38,876 nt of DNA from a bacterium (GCA_030538155.1 JAUNUN010000029.1:1-38876); one strand, 5' to 3'. Shown: positions 16,240 to 25,700, numbered from the stretch's first letter. Made by a program: numbers and translations. The notes: generated by a model from the letters alone, not told the origin.

Positions 16240-16714
16240 TGCGGCCCAAACCATTTCGCCCCGAGCCCATGGAACCGGCCTGCTTTGTGCGCGACCGCGG
16301 TACCGGCAAGGTCTGGCACCGCTGCGAACAGCGCACCCTCTACGTGGATACCGACCGCTCCCAGGTGGTGTATCATGCCAACTATCTGCGCTTTTTTGAG
16401 ATAGGCCGGGCTGAGCTGATGCGTCAGGCCGACTACCCCTACAAGCAGATCGAGGAAAGCGGCTTTATCTACCCGGTCATAAAAACGGAGCTGAACTACT
16501 ACACCCCGCTCTACTACGATGACCTCATGTATATCCATACCCGGCCGGAGCGCATCGAGCTGGTCAAGGTGCAGTTTGACTACCTCATCACCAGGCCTCG
16601 GACGGAGAAATCATCTGCACCGGCTATACCCGCCACTGCGCGGTCAATACGCGTGGTATCCCGGTAGAAATCGACGATAAAACCATCGCCCTCTGGCAGC
16701 AGTTCCCCAACTAG
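16239..16714 (+). pseudogene. 4HBT-family acyl thioesterase with an apparent frameshift
   Basis: The reading frame from ATG 16239 encodes a hotdog thioesterase start: LYVDTDRSQVVYHANYLRFF (about 34-53) matches the YxDTDxxGVVYHANY signature with its aspartate, and ELMR follows. After FDYLIT near 16590 the frame departs from the family. A one-base shift at about 16593-16597 (AGGCCTCGG) restores SDGEIICTGYTRHCAVN and a plausible end, with TAG at 16712-16714. Unshifted, the frame ends at 16667 with an unrelated tail. A one-base deletion or a sequencing error explains this. In aryl polyene clusters a thioesterase (ApeK) releases or edits acyl chains. Confidence 0.8.
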
Positions 16715-16735
16715 TTTTTCATCTCTCATCTTCCT

Positions 16736-17566
16736 GTGCACAGCCTCCGCTATCCAGTGCCGTCCTGGCTGCACCATCACCACCTCGGCGGCCGCACCAT
16801 CCTGCCTGCGGTGGAATGCATGCGGCTCTTGGCTGCGGCCTGTGGCAATCTTCACCCTGGTCGCAAGTTCAACTGTGTCCTCCAGGCCCGTTTCCTGCGC
16901 CTGATTGAAGTGGCGGCAGGGGCGGGGGAACTGGAATTTTTTTTGGAAGTTGCACCGGAAGCGGACCGGGAGCTGCTCATCCTGTGGCGGCGGTTGGAAC
17001 TGAAGGGCATGAAGCGCATGCTGCGCTGCGCCGAACTGGTGTTCGTGGAGGAAGCGGCTGCGGAGCGCAGCGGCCTGCCCGCCCAACTAGAGAGTGTTGA
17101 GCAAAGCCTTGATGCAGAGCGCATCTACCGGGATTTGGTGCCTTTTGGCCCTGCCTTTCAGAGCCTGAGCGGAGCAGTTTGGCTGGCTGGGCCGGAAGCG
17201 GGCGGTGAAGTGCTTGCGCCGGAACTTGCCGACACTGCCGGCGATGATGGTGCTGAAATTCGGGGCCGGCTTGGCTCACCCTTTCCGTTGGATGGTGCCA
17301 TGCACCTGGCCTGCGTACACGGCCAGAGGCGAGTGGATTTCGTCCCCTTTCCGGTGGCCGTGGCAAGGCGGCGGCTGTATCAGCCTACCCGGCCCGGCCG
17401 GAGCTACCAGGTGCGGGCGCGCCTGCAGCGGCAGGAGGCGGACATGCTGGTCTACGATCTTTGGCTGACGAGCGGTAACAAGTTGTACGAGGAAGTGCAG
17501 AGCTTGGTAATGCGGGACGTCAGCGGGGGCAGAATGCGACCGCCTGCCTGGTGGCGAAGCGGATGA
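16736..17566 (+). CDS. PKS-type double-hotdog dehydratase
   Basis: This 276-residue protein starts with GTG 21 bp after the restored thioesterase stop and in the same frame. The first hotdog carries the PKS dehydratase motif HxxxGxxxxP (His15, Gly19, Pro24, in HHLGGRTILP). The second hotdog carries DxxxH (Asp186, His190, in LDGAMH), giving the full catalytic pair. PKS dehydratase domains of this type form trans double bonds in polyketides. A free-standing copy beside FabZ/ApeP-type dehydratases is unusual for fatty acid loci and fits polyene formation. Ribosome binding site is weak, so the exact start is uncertain. It is the last gene before the second 113-bp repeat. Confidence 0.82.
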   Translation: MHSLRYPVPSWLHHHHLGGRTILPAVECMRLLAAACGNLHPGRKFNCVLQARFLRLIEVAAGAGELEFFLEVAPEADRELLILWRRLELKGMKRMLRCAELVFVEEAAAERSGLPAQLESVEQSLDAERIYRDLVPFGPAFQSLSGAVWLAGPEAGGEVLAPELADTAGDDGAEIRGRLGSPFPLDGAMHLACVHGQRRVDFVPFPVAVARRRLYQPTRPGRSYQVRARLQRQEADMLVYDLWLTSGNKLYEEVQSLVMRDVSGGRMRPPAWWRSG

Positions 17567-17606
17567 GGTTTTACGGCAGGAAATTGAGTAAATTGTTTCA
17601 TTCCGC

Positions 17607-17719
17607 TTCCAGATCAAAGAAATGTATCAAGGAGGCGAGGCAAATGCGACGCAGGCGTAGTACTGGTACGTTCAGCGAGCATTTGCTGAAGCCGACACAG
17701 ATAGGGCTTTGATCTGGAA
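17607..17719 (+). repeat. 113-bp inverted-repeat element, copy 2
   Basis: Perfect 13-bp terminal inverted repeats, TTCCAGATCAAAG (17607-17619) and CTTTGATCTGGAA (17707-17719), bound an element of the same length and orientation as 6788-6900. An internal inverted pair TTCAGC/GCTGAA flanks GAGCATTT. It starts 40 bp after the last biosynthetic gene of the operon. It is non-coding and MITE-like. Confidence 0.88.
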
Positions 17720-17743
17720 ATAGAAGGACTCCTGCATCCAGAA

Positions 17744-18133
17744 TTACTGCTGCACCGGCTCCTTGCGCTCTATCCCCTGCCAGACCATGAGCCGCTCCAT
17801 TACCACCCGTACCAGCCAGCGGCAAAAGATCAGGGTGTATTCCGCGCCGGAAAGATACATGCCTGCCAGAAAGACCAGGTGCGAAAAACCATAGGCAAGC
17901 GGGCCGCCAACGGCGATAATCCATGGATTCCCCAAGTGCAGGGCCAGAAACCCAAGTGCGCTTATCAGGGGCCAGCCCAACACAAAACTTGCAGCAATGA
18001 GAAAAACTCCGCTCACAATGCGCGGGGTGGGCCGAACCTTGAAGGCGCTGAGATCGGCCTGATCGGCAATGGCCTGTTGCACATAGGGCAGGGCTGCAAG
18101 GCGCAGAAAAATGGGTTCAAACCAGTGGGCCAT
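17744..18133 (-). CDS. Small membrane protein of unknown function
   Basis: This 129-residue protein, read away from the exporter gene, has two to three hydrophobic segments (about 40-62, 66-80 and 80-102) that look membrane-spanning, and a basic C-terminal region. The N-terminal 35 residues are amphipathic (HWFEPIFLRLAALPYVQQA). I do not recognise the family. It lies between the biosynthetic operon and the MMPL exporter on the opposite strand and shares the 18134-18300 gap with the exporter promoter. A link to export is only suggested by position. Confidence 0.6.
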   Translation of the reverse strand: MAHWFEPIFLRLAALPYVQQAIADQADLSAFKVRPTPRIVSGVFLIAASFVLGWPLISALGFLALHLGNPWIIAVGGPLAYGFSHLVFLAGMYLSGAEYTLIFCRWLVRVVMERLMVWQGIERKEPVQQ

Positions 18134-18169
18134 AGGGGAGGGCAGAAAGAATTTTGGTATGAAAGGTCT

Positions 18170-18188
18170 TGCGCTATTATAGTGCGCA
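18170..18188 (+). promoter_or_regulatory. Palindrome over a promoter candidate for the exporter
   Basis: TGCGC (18170-18174) and GCGCA (18184-18188) flank a TATTATAGT core that could act as a -10 element (TATTAT, 5/6). A TTGGTA at 15 bp upstream is a poorly spaced -35. The layout suggests a repressor site at a weak promoter for the MMPL-methyltransferase gene. Low certainty. Confidence 0.28.
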
Positions 18189-18300
18189 CCCGCTCAGGGG
18201 GCAAGAGACCCTGTTCCGTTTTCAGATTAATTGCCAGGCCTAGCCACAACGCTATTTTTCCAGCCTCTGCCGGCCTGACCCGCACGACCAGTACACTCGC

Positions 18301-21300
18301 ATGTCCAGCCTTATAACCCGCTATCTCCTGCTTGCCTGCTCCCTGCTCGCTGCCTTGGGCTTTACCCTGGCAGCCCTGCATCGCTTGCACGTGGACACCG
18401 ACATCGTCCGCTCCATGCCCGGCGAGGAGCAGGTGATGCGCGATGCCCTGGAGATTTTCGAAAACCATCCCGTGCACGATCAGGTAGCAGTGGATATCGA
18501 CCTGGGAAGAGCCGCGCCGGATGAGCTCGTTGCCGTGGGCCAGGCCCTGGAGGAAAAGATGCGGGTCAGCGGCCTTTTTGCCGAAGTGGGCAACCGGGAG
18601 CTGAGCAGCCTGATGCCCGAACTGCTGCTGCAGGTGAGCGGGCATCTGCCTCTTCTGTTCAATGCACAGGAACTGCAGCGGGATGTGACCCCAAGGCTTG
18701 AGCCCCAGGCCGTGGAACTGCGTGTGCAGGAACTGGCCCGGTCCTTCCAGGGCTTGGACGGGATCGGTCAGGCAGCCTTTGCTGCCGCAGACCCACTTGC
18801 CCTACGGGAGCTGATTCTGGCCAAACTGGCCCCGCTTGCCCCAACCCTTCAGGCAAAATTCTACCGGGGCAGCCTCATCAGCGCGGATGAGCGGCATGTC
18901 CTGGTCACTGCCCGGCCCCTGCAGCCCGGCTCGGATACGGAGCAGGCCCGGCAGCTTGTGCAGCTCTTGCAAGAGGCTGAGACAGAGCTGCTGCAGCCGT
19001 ACCGGGACCAGGGCTTGCAGGCAAGCTTCACCCCCGTGGGCGCGTACCGGGTTGCGCTCGACAATGAAGAGGTCATCCGCCACGATGTGCAGATAGCCCT
19101 GCTGCTCTCCACCTTCGGCATCGGCCTGCTCCTCTTCTTTACCTTTCCCCGGCCCTTCTTGGGGCTGCTCTCGCTTTTGCCCTCCTTGGTGGGCTCTGCT
19201 GCCGCCCTCTTTGTCTACTCGCTTTTTTTTGATTCCATCTCCATCCTGGTGCTGGGCTTTGGCGGTGCGCTCATCTCCATTACCGTGGATTTCGGCATCA
19301 CCTACCTACTCCTCCTGGACAGACCGCATACAACCCGGGGGCGGGAGGTGGCGCAGGAGGTGCGGGCCATTGGCGGTCGGGTGGCCCTGTTGACCACGGT
19401 GGGCGCTTTTCTGGTGCTCGGCCTGAGCGGCTTTCCCATGTTTGCGGAACTGGGCATCTTCACTGCCCTGGGTTTTCTCGGCACCTATCTCTATGTGATG
19501 CTGGTCTTTCCCTATATTTTTATTGAACTCGCACCGGGGCCGGAGCGCCCCCTGCCGCTCCGGCATATAGTGCGCTGGCTCAGTTCCAGGGGCAGGGCCG
19601 GTGCCGTCCTGGCAGCCCTTCTCTTTGTTTTCCTGCTCCCCTTTGCCAAGCCTGTCTTCCATATCAACCTGCAGGAGATGAGTTCGGTGCGGGCTGAAAC
19701 CAGGGCCGCAGATGCCCGTTTTACCGAAACCTGGGGCGATATGGAGGCACGGGTCTATTTGATGGCGCGGGCAAAAGACCTTGCGGCTCTGCAGGAGGCG
19801 AACGACAGGCTTTTGCAGAGCCTTGAAGAAGACCGGGCAGCAGGCCGCATTGCGGCCGTTTTTTCTCCCTCCATGGTCTTTCCCGGCCAGGCAAGAAGCG
19901 AGGCGAATCTTGCCGCCTGGCATGCCTTCTGGACAACGGAGCGCAGGGCAAAACTACAGGAAACACTGACCGAGGCAGGTCTGCGTGCAGGTTTTTCCCA
20001 GGATGCCTTTGCCCCTTTTCTGGCCCAGCTTGAGCCCGACTGCCAGTTGGCAAATATGCCGCTCTCACCCGCCTTTCTCCGTCTGCTCTCGGTGAGTCGA
20101 CCGGCTGGGGAGGGCGGCTATGTCCAATTTATCAGTCTGCAACCGGGAAGCGCCTACGATCCGGCCCAGCTTTTTGCCCGCTACAGTACGGAGGTGAAAA
20201 TATTTGACGGCCCCTACTTTGCCGAGCGCTTGGGCGAGATCCTCTTTACCACCTTTCTCCAGGGCCTGGGCCTTATCGTGCTTTTGGTGGCCTCCTTTCA
20301 CCTGCTCTTTTCCTTGAGCCTGCGTCTGACCGCGCTTACCCTGCTGCCGCCGTTCTTTGCCTTTGTCTGCACCCTGGGCACCCTCAAACTCCTTGGCCAT
20401 CCCCTGGATATCCCGGCCCTGATGCTGGCCATCGTCATCTTCGGCATGGGCGATGACTACTCGGTCTACACGGTCTATGGCTATCAGTGGTACCGCAATG
20501 CCGAGCACCAGTCGTATCTCTTGGTGCGCACCACGGTGTTCATGGCCGCAGCCTCAAGCCTGATTGGTTTTGGCGTACTCTGTTTTGCCGAGCATTCCCT
20601 GTTACGCAGCGTGGGCCTTACCTCGGTTTTGGGCATCAGTTATACGCTTCTGGGGGCGGCGCTGCTCCTGCCGCCCCTGCTCAAAGGCCACTTTGAGAAC
20701 CGGTCGACCTTGCCGGTACAGGCAGGGGTGAAAGGGCGCATTCTTGGGCGCTACCGCCTGCTTGATGCCTACCCGCGCATCTTTGCCCGCTGCAAGCTCG
20801 CGCTTGACCCCATGTTTCGCGATCTGCCCCTGATCCTGGCCAACTACAAGCCTGTGCGCTCTGTCTACGATATCGGCTGCGGCTTTGGTCTGCCGGGCTG
20901 CTGGTTTTTGGAGCAGTACCCAGGCTGCCGCATCTATGGCATTGACCCGGATGCCGACCGAGTACGGGTGGCCTCTCTGGCCACAGGCACTGACGGCTCT
21001 ATCCGCCAAGGTTGGGCCACTGACCAGCCTTTTTTTACTGAAGCGGTGGACATGACCCTGCTCATGGATATGCTCCACTATCTGGATGACGATGCTCTCA
21101 CGACCTGCCTCGAACATGCCTGCAATTCCCTTGCCCAAGGCGGGCTGCTCCTCATCCGTCACTCCCAAAAGCCGCAAGGCCGCCGGAGCTGGCGTTGGCA
21201 TCTGGAGGACAAGCGGGTGCGCCTGGCCGGGCATGCAACCTGCTATCGTACGCCTGGCCGGCTTGCAGCCCTGGTGCAGCAGCTCGGCTTTACGGTGCTC

Positions 21301-21417
21301 CTGAGTGAATTAATGCGAGACGACAGGGAGCTGGCCTGGCTGCTCTGCCGCAAAGATGAGGGCTTGATGCCGCATTGTGTGCTGCCTTGTATACCGCCGG
21401 GCCAGACAAAAAAATAG
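18301..21417 (+). CDS. MMPL/RND-type lipid exporter fused to a SAM methyltransferase
   Basis: This 1038-residue protein has an N-terminal membrane helix (7-25) and a periplasmic domain. A cluster of helices follows (about 258-420, with FGGALISITVDFGITY), then a second soluble domain and a second helix cluster (about 640-790, with MLAIVIFGMGDDYSVY). This is the two-repeat MMPL exporter plan. From about residue 810 the chain becomes soluble and carries a class I methyltransferase motif DIGCGFGLPG (857-866), then IYGIDPD and LLMDMLHYL. In aryl polyene loci the exporter moves the finished lipid across the inner membrane. Here a C-terminal cytoplasmic methyltransferase could cap the substrate, for example by O-methylation, before export. 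Confidence 0.88.
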   Translation: MSSLITRYLLLACSLLAALGFTLAALHRLHVDTDIVRSMPGEEQVMRDALEIFENHPVHDQVAVDIDLGRAAPDELVAVGQALEEKMRVSGLFAEVGNRELSSLMPELLLQVSGHLPLLFNAQELQRDVTPRLEPQAVELRVQELARSFQGLDGIGQAAFAAADPLALRELILAKLAPLAPTLQAKFYRGSLISADERHVLVTARPLQPGSDTEQARQLVQLLQEAETELLQPYRDQGLQASFTPVGAYRVALDNEEVIRHDVQIALLLSTFGIGLLLFFTFPRPFLGLLSLLPSLVGSAAALFVYSLFFDSISILVLGFGGALISITVDFGITYLLLLDRPHTTRGREVAQEVRAIGGRVALLTTVGAFLVLGLSGFPMFAELGIFTALGFLGTYLYVMLVFPYIFIELAPGPERPLPLRHIVRWLSSRGRAGAVLAALLFVFLLPFAKPVFHINLQEMSSVRAETRAADARFTETWGDMEARVYLMARAKDLAALQEANDRLLQSLEEDRAAGRIAAVFSPSMVFPGQARSEANLAAWHAFWTTERRAKLQETLTEAGLRAGFSQDAFAPFLAQLEPDCQLANMPLSPAFLRLLSVSRPAGEGGYVQFISLQPGSAYDPAQLFARYSTEVKIFDGPYFAERLGEILFTTFLQGLGLIVLLVASFHLLFSLSLRLTALTLLPPFFAFVCTLGTLKLLGHPLDIPALMLAIVIFGMGDDYSVYTVYGYQWYRNAEHQSYLLVRTTVFMAAASSLIGFGVLCFAEHSLLRSVGLTSVLGISYTLLGAALLLPPLLKGHFENRSTLPVQAGVKGRILGRYRLLDAYPRIFARCKLALDPMFRDLPLILANYKPVRSVYDIGCGFGLPGCWFLEQYPGCRIYGIDPDADRVRVASLATGTDGSIRQGWATDQPFFTEAVDMTLLMDMLHYLDDDALTTCLEHACNSLAQGGLLLIRHSQKPQGRRSWRWHLEDKRVRLAGHATCYRTPGRLAALVQQLGFTVLLSELMRDDRELAWLLCRKDEGLMPHCVLPCIPPGQTKK

Positions 21418-21436
21418 GCGGAGCATGAAAAATAAT

Positions 21437-21465
21437 TTGCATACATCCATGTTTGTATGTATGTT
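21437..21465 (+). promoter_or_regulatory. Promoter candidate of the RND efflux operon
   Basis: TTGCAT (21437-21442) and TATGTT (21460-21465) are separated by exactly 17 bp, 70 bp before the membrane fusion protein start. The hexamers are imperfect (3/6 and 4/6). The spacer is filled by the TetR-type palindrome, a typical layout for a repressed efflux promoter. Confidence 0.5.
21440..21463. promoter_or_regulatory. AcrR/TtgR-type operator
   Basis: A 24-bp imperfect palindrome has CATACAT at one end and ATGTATG at the other, with further matching bases near the centre. It closely resembles the AcrR site upstream of E. coli acrAB, which is built from TACATACA/TGTATGTA arms. It overlaps the spacer of the promoter candidate. 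The likely ligand-binding regulator is the TetR protein at 27558-28226. Confidence 0.72.
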
Positions 21466-21534
21466 TGCCGATCTTTATTTCAGACGGGAATCCCTTAAAT
21501 CAATAATAGAAGCTGGTATTTCAGGAAAACGATT

Positions 21535-22752
21535 ATGCAAAGCAGAAATGTTACACGTGTGTGCGCGGGCCTCTGCGCCCTGTTGCTGAGCCTGACCGCG
21601 GCCTGCAAGAAGGAGGAACAGCAGCAGGCCAATCCCATGGCCATGATGGGAACGCCGGAGGTCGTGGTCTACCAGGTGGCGGAGCAGATGGTGCGACCCC
21701 AGGTTGAACTGCCCGGCCGTACTGCCGCCTTTCGGGTGGCCGAGGTCCGGCCCCAGGTAAGCGGCATTCTCATGAAGCGTCTCTTTACCGAGGGCAGCGA
21801 GGTGAAAGAGGGGCAAGTGCTCTACCAGATAGATCCGGCCATCTATAAGGCCACGGTGGAGAGCGCCCAGGCCCGGCTGGCCCAGGCAACGGCGGTGGAA
21901 TATTCCGCCCGCCAGAAAGCGACCCGTTACCGCACTTTGGTGCAGACCAAGGCGGTCAGCGCCCAGGAACAGGTAGAGATGGAGGCCGCCTGGAAACAGG
22001 CTCAGGCCGAAATAGCCGCAGCCAAGGCGGCCCTGGAAACGGCAAAGATCAACCTGGCCTACACCAAGGTCAAGGCACCGGTCAGCGGTCGTATCGGCCG
22101 CAGCATGGTGACCGAGGGAGCGCTCATGACGGCTCAGCAGCCCAATGCCCTAGCCGTGATCCAGCAGCTCGATCCGCTCTACGTGGATGTGAACCAGGCC
22201 GCCGATGAAATGCTGGCCCTGCAGGAAAAAATGGGCGGCAGGAAGGAGGCGGGCAATACCGAGCCCACCAGGGTGCAGGTGCTTCTGGCCAACGGTTCCG
22301 AGCACGGTGCGCCCGGCAGCCTCGAATTCTCTGATGTCACGGTTGACCAGGGCACCGGCACGGTCACGGTTAGGGCCATTGTGCCCAATCCGGATCGCAG
22401 CCTTTTGCCGGGCATGTTTATCCGCGCCCGCCTGACCAGCCCGGTGGAAGAGGGAACCATCATGGTGCCCCAGGCCGCTGTCCAGCGCACACCCAGGGGC
22501 GAAGAGATGCTGCTCCTGGTGAACGCGGCCTCCAAGGTGGAGCCCCGCCTGATCCAGACCGGCCGTAACGTGGGCCAGCAAGTGATTGTAACCGACGGCC
22601 TGGCAATCGGCGACCGGGTTATTGTGCAGGGCCTGCAGAAAATCCGTCCGGAGATGGAAGTAAAGGTGGTACAGGCTGAGCCCGAGAAAGCTGCGGCCGC
22701 GCCTGCGCAGGCCGACCAGGCCGCTCCCCAGGCAGAGCAGAAGGCGGAGTGA
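21535..22752 (+). CDS. RND efflux membrane fusion lipoprotein (AcrA-like)
   Basis: This 405-residue periplasmic adaptor begins with a lipoprotein signal peptide; the lipobox is LTAAC with Cys24. A lipoyl half-motif (VRPQVSGILMKRLFTEGSEV) follows, then a helical hairpin of repeated AQARLAQA and AAKAALETAK segments, the second lipoyl half (VKAPVSGRIGRS) and a C-terminal beta-barrel (LPGMFIRARL). The tail from about 380 is alanine-, glutamine- and glutamate-rich. It links the inner-membrane pump to the outer-membrane channel. It has an AGGA ribosome binding site and is followed 3 bp later by the pump gene, under the TetR-type operator. Confidence 0.94.
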   Translation: MQSRNVTRVCAGLCALLLSLTAACKKEEQQQANPMAMMGTPEVVVYQVAEQMVRPQVELPGRTAAFRVAEVRPQVSGILMKRLFTEGSEVKEGQVLYQIDPAIYKATVESAQARLAQATAVEYSARQKATRYRTLVQTKAVSAQEQVEMEAAWKQAQAEIAAAKAALETAKINLAYTKVKAPVSGRIGRSMVTEGALMTAQQPNALAVIQQLDPLYVDVNQAADEMLALQEKMGGRKEAGNTEPTRVQVLLANGSEHGAPGSLEFSDVTVDQGTGTVTVRAIVPNPDRSLLPGMFIRARLTSPVEEGTIMVPQAAVQRTPRGEEMLLLVNAASKVEPRLIQTGRNVGQQVIVTDGLAIGDRVIVQGLQKIRPEMEVKVVQAEPEKAAAAPAQADQAAPQAEQKAE

Positions 22753-22755
22753 GCC

Positions 22756-25700
22756 ATGGCCAGATTTTTTATTGATCGCCCCATCTTTGCATGGGTTATT
22801 TCTATTGTCATCATGCTGGCCGGCTCTTTGGCTGTGGTCAACTTGCCCATCTCTCAGTATCCGGAGATTGCCCCGCCTTCCATCCGGGTTACCACCCTGT
22901 ACCGCGGCGCTTCGGCCAGCACCATCGAGAGTAACGTGGTCCAGGTCATTGAGGAGAACATGACCGGCCTGGACAACTTCCTCTACATGAAGAGCGAAAG
23001 CACCTCGGCAGGCATGGTCTTCATGACTTTAACCTTCGAATCCGGCACCAACCCGGATATTGCCCAGGTGCAGGTGCAAAACAAGCTGCAGCGCGCCATC
23101 AGCTCGCTGCCCCAGGCCGTGCAGCAGGAGGGGGTGCGGGTGGAGAAATCCAGCTCCACCTTTTTAATGATGCTCTCACTCGTCTCGCCGGACGGCAGCC
23201 TGCAGAACAACGACCTCGGCGACTTTATGATTACCAATCTGCGCGATCCCATCAGCCGCTTGGAAGGCGTGGGTTCGGTGCAGGTTTTTGGCGGCCGCTA
23301 TGCCATGCGCGTTTGGCTGGATCCCTACAAACTCAACAGCCACCAGCTCACGCCCATGGATGTGGTCAACGCCATTTCCGTGCAGAACAGCCAGGTGACG
23401 GTGGGTGCTCTGGGCGGCGCACCGGCCGTTCCCGGACAGCAGACCTCTTTTACCCTGATGTCCCAGTTGCTGATGACCTCGATTGAACAGTTCGAGGAAA
23501 TCCTGCTCAAGGTGAACCAAGATGGCTCCCAGGTACGCCTGCAGGATGTGGCCACCTTGGTGCTGGGATCGGATGAGTACAACACCATCGGCACCTATGC
23601 CGAAGGGGGCCGTTTGCAGCCTTCTGCCGGTATGGCCATCATGCTGGGCACCGGGGCCAATGCTCTGGAAACTTCCGACCAGGTGCGGGAAAAAGTGGAT
23701 GAGTTGGCAGAGTATTTCCCGCCCGGTGTCAAGGCTATCTATCCCTACGACACCACCACCTTTGTCAAGATTTCGATCAAAGAGGTTGCCAAGACCCTGG
23801 TGGAGGCCATTATCCTGGTCTTCCTGGTCATGTATTTGTTTTTGCAGAGCTTCAGGGCAACCCTGGTGCCGACCATTGCGGTACCGGTCGTGCTTTTGGG
23901 CACCTTCGGCATCATGTCGTTTTTGGGCTTTTCCATCAATACCCTGACCATGTTCGGCCTGGTACTGGCCATTGGTCTTCTGGTGGATGACGCCATTGTG
24001 GTGGTGGAAAACGTGGAGCGGGTCATGCAGGAGGAGGGCCTGCCGCCCAGGGAGGCGACCCAGAAATCCATGGATCAGATCACCGGCGCACTGATTGGTA
24101 TTGCGGTGGTGCTCTCGGCAGTGTTTGTACCCATGGCCTTTATGGGGGGGTCCACCGGCGAAATCTACCGCCAGTTCTCGGTGACCATTGTTTCGGCCAT
24201 GGCTCTTTCGGTGCTGGTGGCCCTGACCCTGTCGCCGGCCCTTTGCGCCACCCTGCTCAAACCAGTGCGAAAGGGCGAACACCACGAGAAGAAGGGCTTT
24301 TTCGGCTGGTTCAACCGCAGTTTTGACCGCAGTGCCGACAAATACCGCGATACGGTTCAGCATGTGCTTGCCCGGCCCGGCCGCGGCATGACCACCTACC
24401 TGGCCCTTTTGACTGTTATGGTGGTGCTCTTTCTGCGTCTGCCCACAGCCTTTATCCCCGAGGAAGATCAGGGCGTCTTTCTGACCATGGTGCAGTTGCC
24501 CGCCGGAGCCAGCCTTGAGCGCACCAGAAATGTGCAGAATGAAATTTTGAAATACTACACTGAAGAAGAGTCGGAAAATATCAATGCCGCCTTTGCGGTT
24601 GCCGGCTTCAGTTTTGCCGGCATGGCTCAGAATATGGGCATGGTCTTCACCCAGTTGAAAGACTGGAGCGAGCGGCCCAACGAAGACCAGTCGGTGGATG
24701 CCTTGGTTGCTCGGGCCACTCAGCGTTTCGGCGGCAGCCGGGAGGCCATGATCTTTGCCTTCAACCTGCCTGCTGTTCCTGCCCTGGGTACTGCCACCGG
24801 TTTTGACTTCTTCCTGCAAGATAGGGCCGGCCATGGTCACGAGAAGTTACTAGAGGCTAGAAACCAGTTTCTGGGCCTGGCCATGCAGAACCCGAACCTG
24901 GTGCGGGTACGGCCCAACGGCATGGATGATGTGCCTGAATACCACCTTGATATAGATTATGAACAGGTCATGGCCCAGGGCGTGAGTATTGCTGATATTA
25001 ACCGCACCCTGTCCATTGCCTGGGGTTCCGGCTATGTGAACGACTTTTTATACAAGGGCCGGGTGAAGAAGGTCTTTGTTCAGAGCGACGCCAAATACCG
25101 CATGGCGCCGGAGGACGTGGAACACTGGTATGTGCGCAACAACAGTGGGGCCATGGTGCCGATCTCGGCAGTGTCCGGCGGTTCCTGGTCCTACGGCTCG
25201 CCTAGGCTGGAGCGCTACAACAGCTACCCTGCCATGGAAATTGTGGGTGAGCCCGCGCCGGGCAAGTCGAGCGGTGAGGCCATGCAGATTGTGGATGACA
25301 TCATGAAGCAGTTGCCCGAGGGCTTCGGCTACGAGTGGACCGCCACCTCCTTTCAGGAACAGCGCTCCGGCGCGCAGGCCCCTTTCCTCTACGCCATCTC
25401 GCTTTTGGTGGTTTTCCTTTGCTTGGCCGCACTCTACGAGAGCTGGACGGTTCCTTTTTCAGTGATGCTGTCGGTGCCGCTGGGCGTTCTGGGGGCACTG
25501 GCCGCCACCTATTTCCGCGGCCTTGAAAACGACGTCTACTTCCAGGTCGGTCTTCTGACCACCATCGGCCTTTCTGCGAAGAACGCGATTCTGATCGTCG
25601 AATTTGCCAAGCGCCGGGTGGATAAGGGCCGGGATGTGGTGGAAGCCACGGTACGCGCGGCCCGTCAGAGGCTACGGCCCATTTTGATGACCTCCCTGGC

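Noticed and set aside
14938..16254. 438-codon minus-strand open frame opposite the second ketosynthase
   Set aside because: It is an antisense shadow; the plus-strand product has all KS catalytic residues.
16712..16736. Natural thioesterase-dehydratase fusion, since both share one frame after the shift
   Set aside because: An in-frame TAG and a distinct GTG start separate them; read-through is not supported by any visible signal.
23176..24840. 554-codon minus-strand open frame inside the RND pump gene
   Set aside because: It is antisense to the AcrB-like coding sequence and rich in Gly, His and Gln typical of reverse-read hydrophobic codons.
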